Shown piece after piece: positions 21,804 through 30,599 of a stretch of 64,000 bases of DNA. The notes under the pieces were generated by a model that was not told the DNA's origin, ran no database searches, and worked only from the letters and a program-made list of their open reading frames with translations. Positions within the stretch are counted from its first letter, which is position 1. Each line of letters opens with the position of its first letter. The stretch is from Enterococcus caccae ATCC BAA-1240. Lineage in GTDB: Bacteria > Bacillota > Bacilli > Lactobacillales > Enterococcaceae. The DNA lies in NCBI RefSeq assembly GCF_000407145.1, contig NZ_KE136475.1, forward strand, positions 310,001-374,000, given 5' to 3'. Position numbers and translations under genes: made by a program.

Positions 21804-23042
21804 ATGAAACGAGTTGTAATAACCGGAATGGGAGCAGTTACTCCTTTGGGAAATACGGTAAAAGAGTATTGGCAAAATCTAGTTAATGGAAAATTAGGAA
21901 TCGCTAAAATCACTAAGTTTGATTCTGAAGATACAGGTGTAACACTTGCTGGTGAAGTGAAAGATTTTGATCCAAGTGAGGTTCTTGACCGTAAAGAACA
22001 AAAACGAATGGATCTGTTTTCACAATATGGAGTAGTAGCTGCTATGGAAGCTTGGGAGATGAGTGGCTTAACGCAAGAGACGATCGATCCAAAACGTTTT
22101 GGTGTAATTGTTGGTAGTGGTATTGGAGGGATGACAACATTACAAGATCAAGTCAGAGTCATGGATAAAAAAGGGGCGAAACGAGTAACACCATTTTTTG
22201 TTCCAATGGTGATTGCCAATATGGCATCTGGCAATATTTCAATCAAATTAGGTGCTAAAGGTCCGTCTCAAACAATCGTCACAGCTTGTGCTTCAGCAAC
22301 AAATGCAATCGGTGAAGCGTTCCGTACAATCAAGTATGGCTTGGCTGATATGATGATCACAGGTGGAACTGAAGCGACGATTTGTGAGATTGGAATAGCT
22401 GGTTTTGCAGCGTTGAGCGCATTAAATACGACAGAAGATCCTACAAGAGCATCCATTCCTTTTGATAAAGAAAGACATGGTTTTGTAATGGGTGAAGGTG
22501 CTGGCATGTTGATGCTAGAAGAACTTGAACATGCGCAAAAACGTGGTGCAACGATTTTAGGAGAAATCGTCGGCTACGGTAGCAATTGTGACGCAAGTCA
22601 TATGACAGCGCCATTAAAAGACGGCAGCGGTGCAGCTGATGCAATCGAATTGGCTTTAGCAGAGGCAGCAATCAATGCGACTGATGTCGGTTATGTTAAC
22701 GCACATGGTACATCAACACCAGCCAATGATGCAGCTGAAACTGCAGCGCTAAAACGTGTCTTTGGGGAACGTGCCTATGATATTCCAATCTCAAGCACGA
22801 AGAGTATGACCGGTCATCTTTTAGGTGCAGCGGGTGGAATCGAAGCAATCGCATGTGTGAAAACACTACAAGAAGGAATTGCTCACCCGACAGTGGGATA
22901 TAAAGTAGAGGATCCTGACTGTGATTTAGACTATGTAACAGGTGGTTCACGCCCCGTACAAGCAGAATATGCAATCAGCAATTCATTTGGCTTTGGCGGT
23001 CACAATGGCGTTATTTGTATGAAGAAATGGGAGGAAAATTAA
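21804..23042 (+). CDS. fabF: Beta-ketoacyl-ACP synthase II (FabF family; FabO of enterococci)
   Basis: A 412-residue condensing enzyme. The Cys-His-His triad is visible: TACASATNAIG (Cys), NAHGTSTPANDAAE (His) and KSMTGHLLGAAGG (His), plus the C-terminal GGHN motif. In E. faecalis the copy next to fabN is FabO, which functions like FabB in unsaturated fatty-acid synthesis; the same pairing here supports that role. GCGGAGGTG precedes ATG. The stop is 2 bases before the fabN start. Confidence 0.93.
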   Translation: MKRVVITGMGAVTPLGNTVKEYWQNLVNGKLGIAKITKFDSEDTGVTLAGEVKDFDPSEVLDRKEQKRMDLFSQYGVVAAMEAWEMSGLTQETIDPKRFGVIVGSGIGGMTTLQDQVRVMDKKGAKRVTPFFVPMVIANMASGNISIKLGAKGPSQTIVTACASATNAIGEAFRTIKYGLADMMITGGTEATICEIGIAGFAALSALNTTEDPTRASIPFDKERHGFVMGEGAGMLMLEELEHAQKRGATILGEIVGYGSNCDASHMTAPLKDGSGAADAIELALAEAAINATDVGYVNAHGTSTPANDAAETAALKRVFGERAYDIPISSTKSMTGHLLGAAGGIEAIACVKTLQEGIAHPTVGYKVEDPDCDLDYVTGGSRPVQAEYAISNSFGFGGHNGVICMKKWEEN

Positions 23043-23044
23043 CA

Positions 23045-23479
23045 ATGACAAGATTAATGAATGCTACAGAAATTATGGAAATGATTCCAAACCGTTATCC
23101 AATTTGTTTTATCGATTATGTGGACGAAATTATTCCAGAGAAAAAAATCATTGCGACAAAAAACGTAACGATCAATGAAGAGTTCTTCCAAGGACACTTC
23201 CCTGGAAACCCAACAATGCCTGGTGTTCTGATCATTGAAGCATTAGCACAAGTTGGATCGATCTTGATTTTAAAAATGGAACAATTCCAAGGTGAAACAG
23301 CCTATATTGGTGGGATCAATAAAGCTAAATTCCGTCAAAAAGTGGTACCAGGAGATGTCTTGAAACTACATTTTGAAATCGTAAAAATTAGAGATTATGT
23401 TGGAATCGGAAAAGCTACAGCTTTTGTTGAAGATAAAAAAGTTTGTGAATGTGAATTGACGTTTATTGTAGGTAGATAA
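23045..23479 (+). CDS. fabZ: 3-hydroxyacyl-ACP dehydratase (FabZ family; FabN dehydratase/isomerase)
   Basis: A 144-residue hot-dog-fold enzyme with the FabZ/FabA active site GHFPGNPTMPGVLIIEALAQVG (catalytic His then Glu). In E. faecalis the copy beside FabO (FabN) both dehydrates and isomerises to the cis-3 intermediate, making unsaturated fatty acids; sequence alone does not separate FabN from FabZ, but context favours FabN. ATG 23045 follows GGGAGG; the longer frame from 23015 overlaps fabO and is rejected. Confidence 0.92.
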   Translation: MTRLMNATEIMEMIPNRYPICFIDYVDEIIPEKKIIATKNVTINEEFFQGHFPGNPTMPGVLIIEALAQVGSILILKMEQFQGETAYIGGINKAKFRQKVVPGDVLKLHFEIVKIRDYVGIGKATAFVEDKKVCECELTFIVGR

Positions 23480-23493
23480 CTAAGTGAATAGGT

Positions 23494-23532
23494 AAAAAAG
23501 CCGAAAAAGTTTTTTGCGATTTCGGCTTTTTT
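23494..23532. terminator. Bidirectional terminator between fabN and the PucR-type gene
   Basis: Perfect arms AAAAAAGCCGAAA (23494-23506) / TTTCGGCTTTTTT (23520-23532). Confidence 0.95.
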
Positions 23533-23539
23533 GTCTATT

Positions 23540-25216
23540 TTAGTGATGTAATTCATATAATTTTAATGCCATTTGCAGCGCAAAGGTATTTTTTTCCTGT
23601 TCTAAATCAACAGGAAGTAGTCCTTTGATTTTTTCGATTCGATAAAGTAAAGTATTTCGATGGATAAACAAGGCTCTTGAAGTCATTGCGATATTCAAAT
23701 GATGAGCTAAATATGCTTTTAGTGTTGGTGTGAAACTTGTGTTATTCTTCTGATCATAGGCCAGCAATGTATTTAAATAGTGCGTATAGAATTTTTTTCC
23801 TTGTTCATTTGAAATAGAATCGACTAAAAAAGAATCAAAATAAAAGTCATTAAAAAAATAAATTTTCTCTTCTTTCGAGTCATCCTCAAGCAATTGGATG
23901 ACTTTTTTTGCTTCTTCAAAACTTTGAGACAACTCAAGAATTGGTAAAGTTGAACCAATTGTACAGAAGATTTCTCTTTCAGAATGCCCGTGTTGTTCCA
24001 AATACATACGAATTCGTTCAGCAGTATCGGAAACTTCATTATGCGTTTTTAGGGTACTTAATTTTGGCTCAGTACCTAACAACATCACTAACTGATTTTT
24101 GCGGCTAAACAAGTGGAGCTGTGGGAAACGGGTAGCTGTATAAGTTGTTAACGATGATAGTAAGTTTTTCATCAAACGATCTTCAGATTGTTTCCTTTTC
24201 ATCAAAGAATCCGATTTGTGACTAAGTGTCTGGATTGATAAGATCAAAACCGTATAGTTTAAGCTTGGATCGATCGTTGTATCATAAGCAGCCAAAGCAT
24301 CTAAATCTTTGATTTGCCCAGATAATAATTGGTCGAAAAAATCACGTCGTATGCGATTTTCTGTCCGTTCGATTTCCAAAAGTCGCATTTGCTCCAATGC
24401 GATTGCCATTGAACCGTTTTCTAACGCAACATAATCAAGGTCGGTCAAGGGTCGCTCTATTTGGTACACGAGAATGAAGCCGTAGTGGATTGTGTCAAAG
24501 TAAACAGGCATGATCACACAAGGATATTCTTGTTCATCAAATAGGATACCTCGAGTGATTGGCTTTTGAATTCGTTCAAAATCTTTTGGTAAATCAGTAA
24601 AAATTTGAACTGGGAAGGTAAGTGTATCACCTGTTTTTTTGAGAGATTCTTGGATCAGCGGTTGTTCATGATCACTGACAGCTAATACGGACCAGTCCGT
24701 ATCGACTAATATAACAGGATTGTTGACCATCTCTGCTAAGCCTAAGGCAATTTTTTTCAGACCGCCACCGTGGAGCGAGATTTCAAAAAATTGTGAATGG
24801 ATATCTAAAGAAGCCTGATTCAGTTCGTTCATCCGTCCAGAAATTTCTGCCATGACAATATTCATGATTTTTGAAAATGCGATCCCATAAGGAATTTCTA
24901 TGATAGGAAGAGCAAGTTCATCGGCTAAATTCCGCATAGATTCAGGAATACCTTTTAAGTAAATATGTGGTTTGATACAAATTGCGGAACAATTGATTTC
25001 TTTAAACCGTTGAATAAAGCGTTTTTGGATGGTGGCATTTTCACTAAAAAAATACCCAGAAGTAATCAGCAATTCACCGGCTGACAACCAGTCTGAAGCG
25101 TCAGGATTATCTAAAATATTTACACCAGTAATTTTGTTTTCAAGTCCTTTTGAACCAGCGACGAGGCGGAATGACTTGAAAGGAGCAAGTTGTAGGAAGT
25201 TTTTGACTGTTAACAT
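23540..25216 (-). CDS. PucR-family transcriptional regulator
   Basis: A 558-residue regulator. The N-terminal purine-catabolism regulator-like domain (about 5-125: NILDNPDASDWLSAGELLITSGYFF) is followed by a GAF-like middle (about 150-280) and a C-terminal PucR helix-turn-helix (about 495-555: LNIAMTSRALFIHRNTLLYRIEKI). Family members such as Bacillus PucR activate purine/allantoin use under nitrogen limitation. It is divergent from the AllH-FdrA-AllG operon with 169 bases between, and is its likely controller. Confidence 0.88.
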   Translation of the reverse strand: MLTVKNFLQLAPFKSFRLVAGSKGLENKITGVNILDNPDASDWLSAGELLITSGYFFSENATIQKRFIQRFKEINCSAICIKPHIYLKGIPESMRNLADELALPIIEIPYGIAFSKIMNIVMAEISGRMNELNQASLDIHSQFFEISLHGGGLKKIALGLAEMVNNPVILVDTDWSVLAVSDHEQPLIQESLKKTGDTLTFPVQIFTDLPKDFERIQKPITRGILFDEQEYPCVIMPVYFDTIHYGFILVYQIERPLTDLDYVALENGSMAIALEQMRLLEIERTENRIRRDFFDQLLSGQIKDLDALAAYDTTIDPSLNYTVLILSIQTLSHKSDSLMKRKQSEDRLMKNLLSSLTTYTATRFPQLHLFSRKNQLVMLLGTEPKLSTLKTHNEVSDTAERIRMYLEQHGHSEREIFCTIGSTLPILELSQSFEEAKKVIQLLEDDSKEEKIYFFNDFYFDSFLVDSISNEQGKKFYTHYLNTLLAYDQKNNTSFTPTLKAYLAHHLNIAMTSRALFIHRNTLLYRIEKIKGLLPVDLEQEKNTFALQMALKLYELHH

Positions 25217-25254
25217 GATACACCATCTTTCTAGCTCATGATCTTGTTTTATTA

Positions 25255-25283
25255 ACTATACGATAATTGGTTAAAGTGTACAA
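25255..25283 (-). promoter_or_regulatory. Promoter of the PucR-family gene
   Basis: On the minus strand TTGTAC (plus 25278-25283), 17-base spacer, TATAGT (plus 25255-25260). The transcript would begin about 30 bases before the start codon. Confidence 0.65.
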
Positions 25284-25385
25284 CTAGAAAAGAAAATATT
25301 CGGCTACTCTATCTGTATATGAAAAGGCTTTCTTGGTGTAAATTAAGTAGTGTAAAGAAGATAAACCATCAAGGAAGTGAAGGAG

Positions 25386-26273
25386 ATGCGTACGTATCAA
25401 TCCCTGTCAGGATCTCAGAATTTCATCTCTGATATTCAAACTCAATCATTGAAAGGAGAAGTTCACAGTACATTTAATCGAACAATAAATATAATTTGTG
25501 ATTCTGGAGAACTGTACACAATAGCAGCAGAGGAATTGGACAATGCGCCCAATACCTTAAGAGTAACTAACTTTTTTAACAATCGACCTCAACTGATTAT
25601 AAAAACACCTGTTTATTCTCAAAATGGACGATTAATGATTGGAGAAATAGCCGCTATAGAGATTCAAGGAGCAAGTGAATGGCACTATCCAGAAATTGAA
25701 TTTCCGAAGAAACAGGAGTATTCAAAAATTAGCAAACGTGTAGACCAATTGCAAGGTTGGCTGATTCCATTAGAAAGTACAGGTGGTTATCTATTAAACA
25801 AGAAACAAGCGACAACATACGAAAAAATGCTCCATACAATGCTTTGGCAAGAATCGGAACAATTGTTAGCGTATTTGAAGGAGAAGCAATTATTTCAAGC
25901 GATGAAACAGTTAAAGCGGGTGATTGGGTTAGGCCCTGGATTAACACCATCAGGCGATGATTTTTTAGTTGGACTAGCACTTATTTTTACAACGGTTCAT
26001 TATCCATATCATTCATTAAAACAATGGTTGTTCAATAGTCGAAACGAGTTGAGAAAACGAACAAATATTATCAGTTTTTCAGCATTAGATTGGGCGATCA
26101 AAGGCGTAGCTAGAGAGCGTATTGGTTCGTTCTTAAAGGAGTTGTTTTATGGAGAAAGTGAAGTTGTTTTGAAAAGGAAAATGTTAGCAGTGTTAGCAAT
26201 TGGATCAACATCTGGCGGTGATATGCTGACAGGTATGTTGGAAGGAATAAAATTAACATTGAGCTTGGATTGA
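25386..26273 (+). CDS. allH: DUF2877 protein, AllH-like carbamoyltransferase subunit
   Basis: About 295 residues, with the family signature GLGPGLTPSGDDFLVGLAL near residue 180 and a Gly-rich GSTSGGDMLTGMLEGI near the end. E. coli AllH (YlbF) is one of three subunits of oxamate carbamoyltransferase, which phosphorolyses oxalurate to oxamate and carbamoyl phosphate. ATG 25386 is preferred over GTG 25377 because AAGGAAG lies 8 bases before it. It is first in the operon, separated from fdrA by 168 bases containing a hairpin. Confidence 0.75.
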   Translation: MRTYQSLSGSQNFISDIQTQSLKGEVHSTFNRTINIICDSGELYTIAAEELDNAPNTLRVTNFFNNRPQLIIKTPVYSQNGRLMIGEIAAIEIQGASEWHYPEIEFPKKQEYSKISKRVDQLQGWLIPLESTGGYLLNKKQATTYEKMLHTMLWQESEQLLAYLKEKQLFQAMKQLKRVIGLGPGLTPSGDDFLVGLALIFTTVHYPYHSLKQWLFNSRNELRKRTNIISFSALDWAIKGVARERIGSFLKELFYGESEVVLKRKMLAVLAIGSTSGGDMLTGMLEGIKLTLSLD

Positions 26274-26359
26274 ACGAAGATCAAAGCGAAACAAGTCAAT
26301 GTGCTTTTGAATTATCTAGCTGTATGGGCTGGCTCTTTTGAAAAAAGATAAAAATGGAG

Positions 26360-26432
26360 TGAGACAAAAAGCGTCTCAATCAATTTTTCAATCGGTGCTA
26401 AAAGAGGCTCGATCAGCTTTTAAATTAAGGAG
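26360..26432 (+). promoter_or_regulatory. Hairpin and shared leader segment before fdrA
   Basis: A stem TGAGAC (26360-26365) / GTCTCA (26373-26378) is followed by T-rich sequence, then a GAGGCT...AGC hairpin. The 20-base string at 26413-26432 (beginning TCAGCTTTTAAATT and ending in the AAGGAG ribosome site) recurs exactly upstream of queG at 60632-60651. Could be an attenuator or a repeated leader module. Confidence 0.5.
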
Positions 26433-26441
26433 GAACCCCCA

Positions 26442-27992
26442 ATGACAATTAGCATCAAAATTCAACCTAATACTTATATTGATTCTGTCTCTCTAATGGC
26501 TTTATCAACAAAAGCCAATCAATTAGCTGGAGTCGATCAAGCGATCATTGCAATGGCAACAGAAATGAATAAAGAAGTGATGAAAAATGTTGGCTTATAC
26601 ACAGATGAAATTGCCCAAGCCCAAACGAGTGATTTAATTATCGCTTTAGATGCCAAAGAAGAGCATGATTCAGTTGAATTGATCAAAAAAATTGAAACGT
26701 TGATGACGGAGAAAAAAGAAAAGGTGTCTAGTCAAACAAGTGAAAGCTTTACCACGATCGAAACGGCGAAAAAGGCTATTCCTGAAGCGAATTTAGCAGT
26801 AATTTCTGTCAATGGTCAATATGCCGCCCGCGAAGCAAGAAAAGCATTGAATAGTGAGTTACATGTGATGATGTTTAGTGACAATGTGAGTGTAGAAGAA
26901 GAAATTGAATTGAAAGAACTAGCGCATGAAAAAGGGTTGCTAATGATGGGACCAGATTGTGGAACGGCGATCATTAACAATGTAGGATTATGTTTTGCAA
27001 ATAATGTTCGAAAAGGTAGCGTAGGTATTGTTGGCGCTTCTGGCACTGGAAGTCAAGAAATCAGTGTCCGAATTCACGAGTTTGGTGAAGGAGTTTCTCA
27101 GTTGATTGGAACAGGTGGGCGAGATTTAAGTGAAGCAGTGGGTGGGAAAATGATGTTGGATGCGATCGATGCTTTAGAGTCAGACGAAGAGACCAAAGTG
27201 ATCGTGTTGATTTCTAAACCACCAGCAAAAGTGGTAGAAGAAAAAATTATTGCTAGAGTCAGAAAAGCTGATAAGCCGGTTGTTATTTGGTTTATTGGGA
27301 GCGAGGCGAGAGAAAATGAAGAAGGCATTTACTTTGAAAAAATGTCTAAATCCGCCGCCTTGCGAGCTGTAACTTTAGCTGGGATCGATCAAAATAGTTT
27401 AGACGTTCATCCGTTAAATCTACCTTTGATCGATGAAGTTCGGGCAAAATTAAATCCAGAACAAAAATACATTCGTGGATTATTCACAGGGGGAACATTG
27501 TGCGATGAAGCAATGTTTACTGCGAAAGAACGTTTTTCTGATGTGTATAGCAATATCGCAACGGATCAAGAGCACCTTTTACATTTTGGTGATGCGAGTA
27601 AAGCACATACTTTTATTGATTTTGGGGCAGATGAATTTACCAATGGAAAACCACATCCAATGATTGATCCGTCTAATCGAATCGCTCGTTTTATAGAAGA
27701 AGCTGAAGATTCAACCGTCGGCGTGATTCTAATGGATTTTGTACTAGGGTATGGTGCACATCCAGATCCAGTTGGCGTAATGGTGCCAGCGATGAAAGCA
27801 GCAAAGGAAAAAGCCGCTTCACAGGGGCGCCATTTAGAAATCATCGGGTATGTCTTAGGAACGGATTTAGATAAACAAAACATTGATGAACAAGTCGAAA
27901 AATTGACATCGATTGGTGCAACATATGCTAGTAGTAGTCAAAATGCTGGTTTATTGGCTAGAGAATTTGTTGTGAAAGGAGTAGAACAATGA
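26442..27992 (+). CDS. fdrA: FdrA/AllF, acyl-CoA synthetase-fold carbamoyltransferase subunit
   Basis: A 516-residue protein of the succinyl-CoA synthetase-like fold. Visible: DSVSLMALSTKANQLAGVDQA at the N-terminus, GPDCGTAIINNVGLCFAN, the nucleotide-type loop GIVGASGTGSQEISVRI (about 195-212), and ligase domain 2 from about 330. E. coli FdrA (AllF) is the catalytic-type subunit of oxamate carbamoyltransferase together with YlbE and YlbF. AGGAGG precedes ATG; an ATGA overlap couples it to the DUF1116 gene. Confidence 0.85.
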   Translation: MTISIKIQPNTYIDSVSLMALSTKANQLAGVDQAIIAMATEMNKEVMKNVGLYTDEIAQAQTSDLIIALDAKEEHDSVELIKKIETLMTEKKEKVSSQTSESFTTIETAKKAIPEANLAVISVNGQYAAREARKALNSELHVMMFSDNVSVEEEIELKELAHEKGLLMMGPDCGTAIINNVGLCFANNVRKGSVGIVGASGTGSQEISVRIHEFGEGVSQLIGTGGRDLSEAVGGKMMLDAIDALESDEETKVIVLISKPPAKVVEEKIIARVRKADKPVVIWFIGSEARENEEGIYFEKMSKSAALRAVTLAGIDQNSLDVHPLNLPLIDEVRAKLNPEQKYIRGLFTGGTLCDEAMFTAKERFSDVYSNIATDQEHLLHFGDASKAHTFIDFGADEFTNGKPHPMIDPSNRIARFIEEAEDSTVGVILMDFVLGYGAHPDPVGVMVPAMKAAKEKAASQGRHLEIIGYVLGTDLDKQNIDEQVEKLTSIGATYASSSQNAGLLAREFVVKGVEQ

Positions 27993-29413
27993 GCAAAATC
28001 GTAGAATTATTTCAAGAAAAACCTGTAATTATCGATCTTGGAATCGAATCATTTCAAGAAGAGTTGACTGAACAACATGTCCAAGCGACTTATTTAAATT
28101 GGGCACCACCGGGACGAGGCAAAGCAAGTATTTTAGCTGCCTTAGAAAAAATCGAAACACCTGAAAATTTAGAGAAAATTAAACAAGCGAATGAGGAGGC
28201 TGTTCACCGAATCATTTCTTCGCAAATTTCATTGATCGGCTATGATCAAGCAATCAATGTTGTACCAGGCATGACTAAAAATACGATTTTACATGCCGGA
28301 CCACCGATCACTTGGGATAGAATGAATGGTCCGATGAGAGGGGCTGTCAAAGGAGCCTTAGTTTTTGAAGGCTTAGCTAAAGATTTAGATGACGCCGAAA
28401 ATGTTGCGGCTTCTGGCGAAATCAACTTCTCACCATGCCACGAACATCAAAGTGTCGGTTCGATGGCAGGAGTAACGTCTGCATCTATGTTTGTCCATAT
28501 CGTGGAAAATAAGACTTATGGCAACTTAGCGTTTACGAATCTAAGTGAGCAGATGTCTAAAATTTTGCGAATGGGTGCCAATGATGAGAGCGTCATCGAA
28601 CGATTGATTTGGATGAGAGATGTTTTTGGTCCGATTTTAAGAGATGCGATGAAATTATGTACAGAAGGGATCGATTTGAAACATATGTTGGCTCAGGCAT
28701 TGCATATGGGAGATGAATGTCATAACCGTAATAACGCAGGGACGACATTACTGATTCAAGCACTGACACCTTACATTATTCAAACAGATCATTCCATCGA
28801 AGAGATGAAAGAAGTCTTTGATTTTGTTGCCAGCAGTGATTATTTCTCAGGACCGACTTGGATGGCAATGTGTAAAGCAGCTTTGGATTCAGCAGTGGGT
28901 ATTCCATACAGTACAGTTGTAACGACTATGGCTCGAAACGGAACGGAATTTGGTATCCATATTAGTGGAATTGAAGGGAATCCATGGTTCGTCGGCCCAT
29001 CTCAAAAAGTTGTTGGGCCAATGTTTGCAGGATATAAACCAGAAGATGCAGGTCTTGATATTGGCGATAGTGCAATTACAGAGACATATGGAATCGGTGG
29101 TTTTGCAATGGCCGCAGCTCCTGCAATCGTAGCCTTGGTCGGCGGCACAATCGAAGATGCTCTACGTTTTTCTACGGAAATGCAAGAAATCACAACAGCA
29201 GAAAATCCAAATATCACGATTCCGACATTAGATTTCATGGGCATTCCATCAGGGATCGACAGCTTAAAAGTCATCCAAACCAACACATTACCGATCATCA
29301 ATACGGCAATCGCTCATAAAGAAGCTGGAATCGGTATGATTGGAGCTGGAATCACTCATCCGCCGATGGAAGCTTTTGAAAAAGCAATCATTGCTTTTAG
29401 TGAACAACTATAA
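27989..29413 (+). CDS. allG: DUF1116 protein, YlbE/AllG-like carbamoyltransferase subunit
   Basis: A 474-residue DUF1116 protein with conserved blocks VPGMTKNTILHAGPPITWDR, GPMRGAVKGALVFEG, CHEHQSVGSMAGVTSASM and GDECHNRNNAGTTLL. It matches the YlbE subunit of the FdrA-YlbE-YlbF complex in size and motifs. The AAAGGAG site in the end of fdrA and the 4-base overlap indicate coupled synthesis, expected for a stoichiometric complex. Confidence 0.85.
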   Translation: MSKIVELFQEKPVIIDLGIESFQEELTEQHVQATYLNWAPPGRGKASILAALEKIETPENLEKIKQANEEAVHRIISSQISLIGYDQAINVVPGMTKNTILHAGPPITWDRMNGPMRGAVKGALVFEGLAKDLDDAENVAASGEINFSPCHEHQSVGSMAGVTSASMFVHIVENKTYGNLAFTNLSEQMSKILRMGANDESVIERLIWMRDVFGPILRDAMKLCTEGIDLKHMLAQALHMGDECHNRNNAGTTLLIQALTPYIIQTDHSIEEMKEVFDFVASSDYFSGPTWMAMCKAALDSAVGIPYSTVVTTMARNGTEFGIHISGIEGNPWFVGPSQKVVGPMFAGYKPEDAGLDIGDSAITETYGIGGFAMAAAPAIVALVGGTIEDALRFSTEMQEITTAENPNITIPTLDFMGIPSGIDSLKVIQTNTLPIINTAIAHKEAGIGMIGAGITHPPMEAFEKAIIAFSEQL

Positions 29414-29432
29414 AAAAGAAAGGAGAACGATC

Positions 29433-30575
29433 ATGGATACAGTAAAAGCAACGAAGTCACTGCTAAAAGCAGTAGAACTTGAGCAAAAGGAACAAGTTTT
29501 ACAGTTATTAAATGAAGGTTGTGACCTTTCGTTAACAGATGAAGCTGGACGATCTCCGTTGATGTTAGCAGTCCAAAGGAATAATTTGATACTAGTTAAA
29601 GAGCTGCTAGCATTTGGGGCGGATGTGAACCAGCGTGATAATACACAACTTACTCCTTTCATCTGTGCTGCAGCGAATGGATTTGACGAAATAGTCAGCG
29701 AAATACTTCAATCCGGACGCGCCGATTTAGCTTCTGTCAATCGCTTTGGCGGCACAGCCTTGCTTCCATCAAGTGAAAAAGGCTATTTAAGAACGGTTCA
29801 ATTGTGTTTGGCTGCAGGAGTACCAGTTAATCACGTCAATCGTTTAGGTTGGTCAGCGTTGTTAGAAGCAGTAATTTTAGGCGACGGTGGTTTCTTATAC
29901 CAAGATGTGATTCGTGAACTCGTTCAGCATCAAGCAGATACCAACCAAGTTGATGATACTGGTAAAAATGCTCTTGATTATGCGAAAGCAACAGCTAATG
30001 AAGTCCTGATTACGATTGTGGAGAAACAAGAAGTTGAAGAGGTGGCTTTTCACGCAATACGAACCTTTTTGAGAAAAGGAGAAGTAGAACAGGCGCTTAA
30101 GGTGTTAAAAACACAAGATCCAACTGATTTAGAAGTTCTCTATTATCTTGGCTATAGCTATCAACGCTTAAAGGATTATCCAACAGCGATTTCTTATTAT
30201 AAAAAAGGCTGGGAAAAAAGTGAACAATTTGCTTTCTATGTCGGAAATAGTTATCGTATGATAGGAGACATTGAACACGCGTTACAAACCTACGATCAAG
30301 CAATAAAAACAGATAGAAGCTTCTTTTACCGCTACCATAAATCAAATTTTTTAAGAGAATTAGGTCGTCATGAAGAAGCTGTCAAAATGATGGATAACTT
30401 GTTGGAAGACTACCCTGAACGAGTTGATTTCTATTTTCATAAAGCCAATAGTCTTCGCAGTTTGAATCGGCATCAAGAAGCTATCACTGCGATGGAATGT
30501 GCAATTCAACTCAATCCAGAAAATCCATTATTTTCAGAACACCTTGCACAATCACTTCAGTTAGTAAAAAACTAA
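29433..30575 (+). CDS. Ankyrin-repeat/TPR-repeat protein in the carbamoyltransferase operon
   Basis: About 380 residues, cytoplasmic. Residues 1-205 hold about five ankyrin repeats (DEAGRSPLMLAVQRNNLILV, FGADVNQRDNTQLTPFICAA and others). Residues 215-380 hold about four TPR units (LEVLYYLGYSYQRLKDYPTA, FAFYVGNSYRMIGDIEHALQ and others). There are no enzyme motifs, so a scaffold or partner-binding role is likely, perhaps for the adjacent enzyme complex. ATG 29433 has AAGGAG; a frame extended to 29340 lies inside the DUF1116 gene and is rejected. I know no matching component in the E. coli allantoin cluster. Confidence 0.8.
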   Translation: MDTVKATKSLLKAVELEQKEQVLQLLNEGCDLSLTDEAGRSPLMLAVQRNNLILVKELLAFGADVNQRDNTQLTPFICAAANGFDEIVSEILQSGRADLASVNRFGGTALLPSSEKGYLRTVQLCLAAGVPVNHVNRLGWSALLEAVILGDGGFLYQDVIRELVQHQADTNQVDDTGKNALDYAKATANEVLITIVEKQEVEEVAFHAIRTFLRKGEVEQALKVLKTQDPTDLEVLYYLGYSYQRLKDYPTAISYYKKGWEKSEQFAFYVGNSYRMIGDIEHALQTYDQAIKTDRSFFYRYHKSNFLRELGRHEEAVKMMDNLLEDYPERVDFYFHKANSLRSLNRHQEAITAMECAIQLNPENPLFSEHLAQSLQLVKN

Positions 30576-30599
30576 AGAAATGTATTGGAGGAAAATACA

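Noticed and set aside
22441-22974. Leftward frames inside fabO
   Set aside because: Shadows of a highly conserved enzyme; His/Leu-rich nonsense composition.
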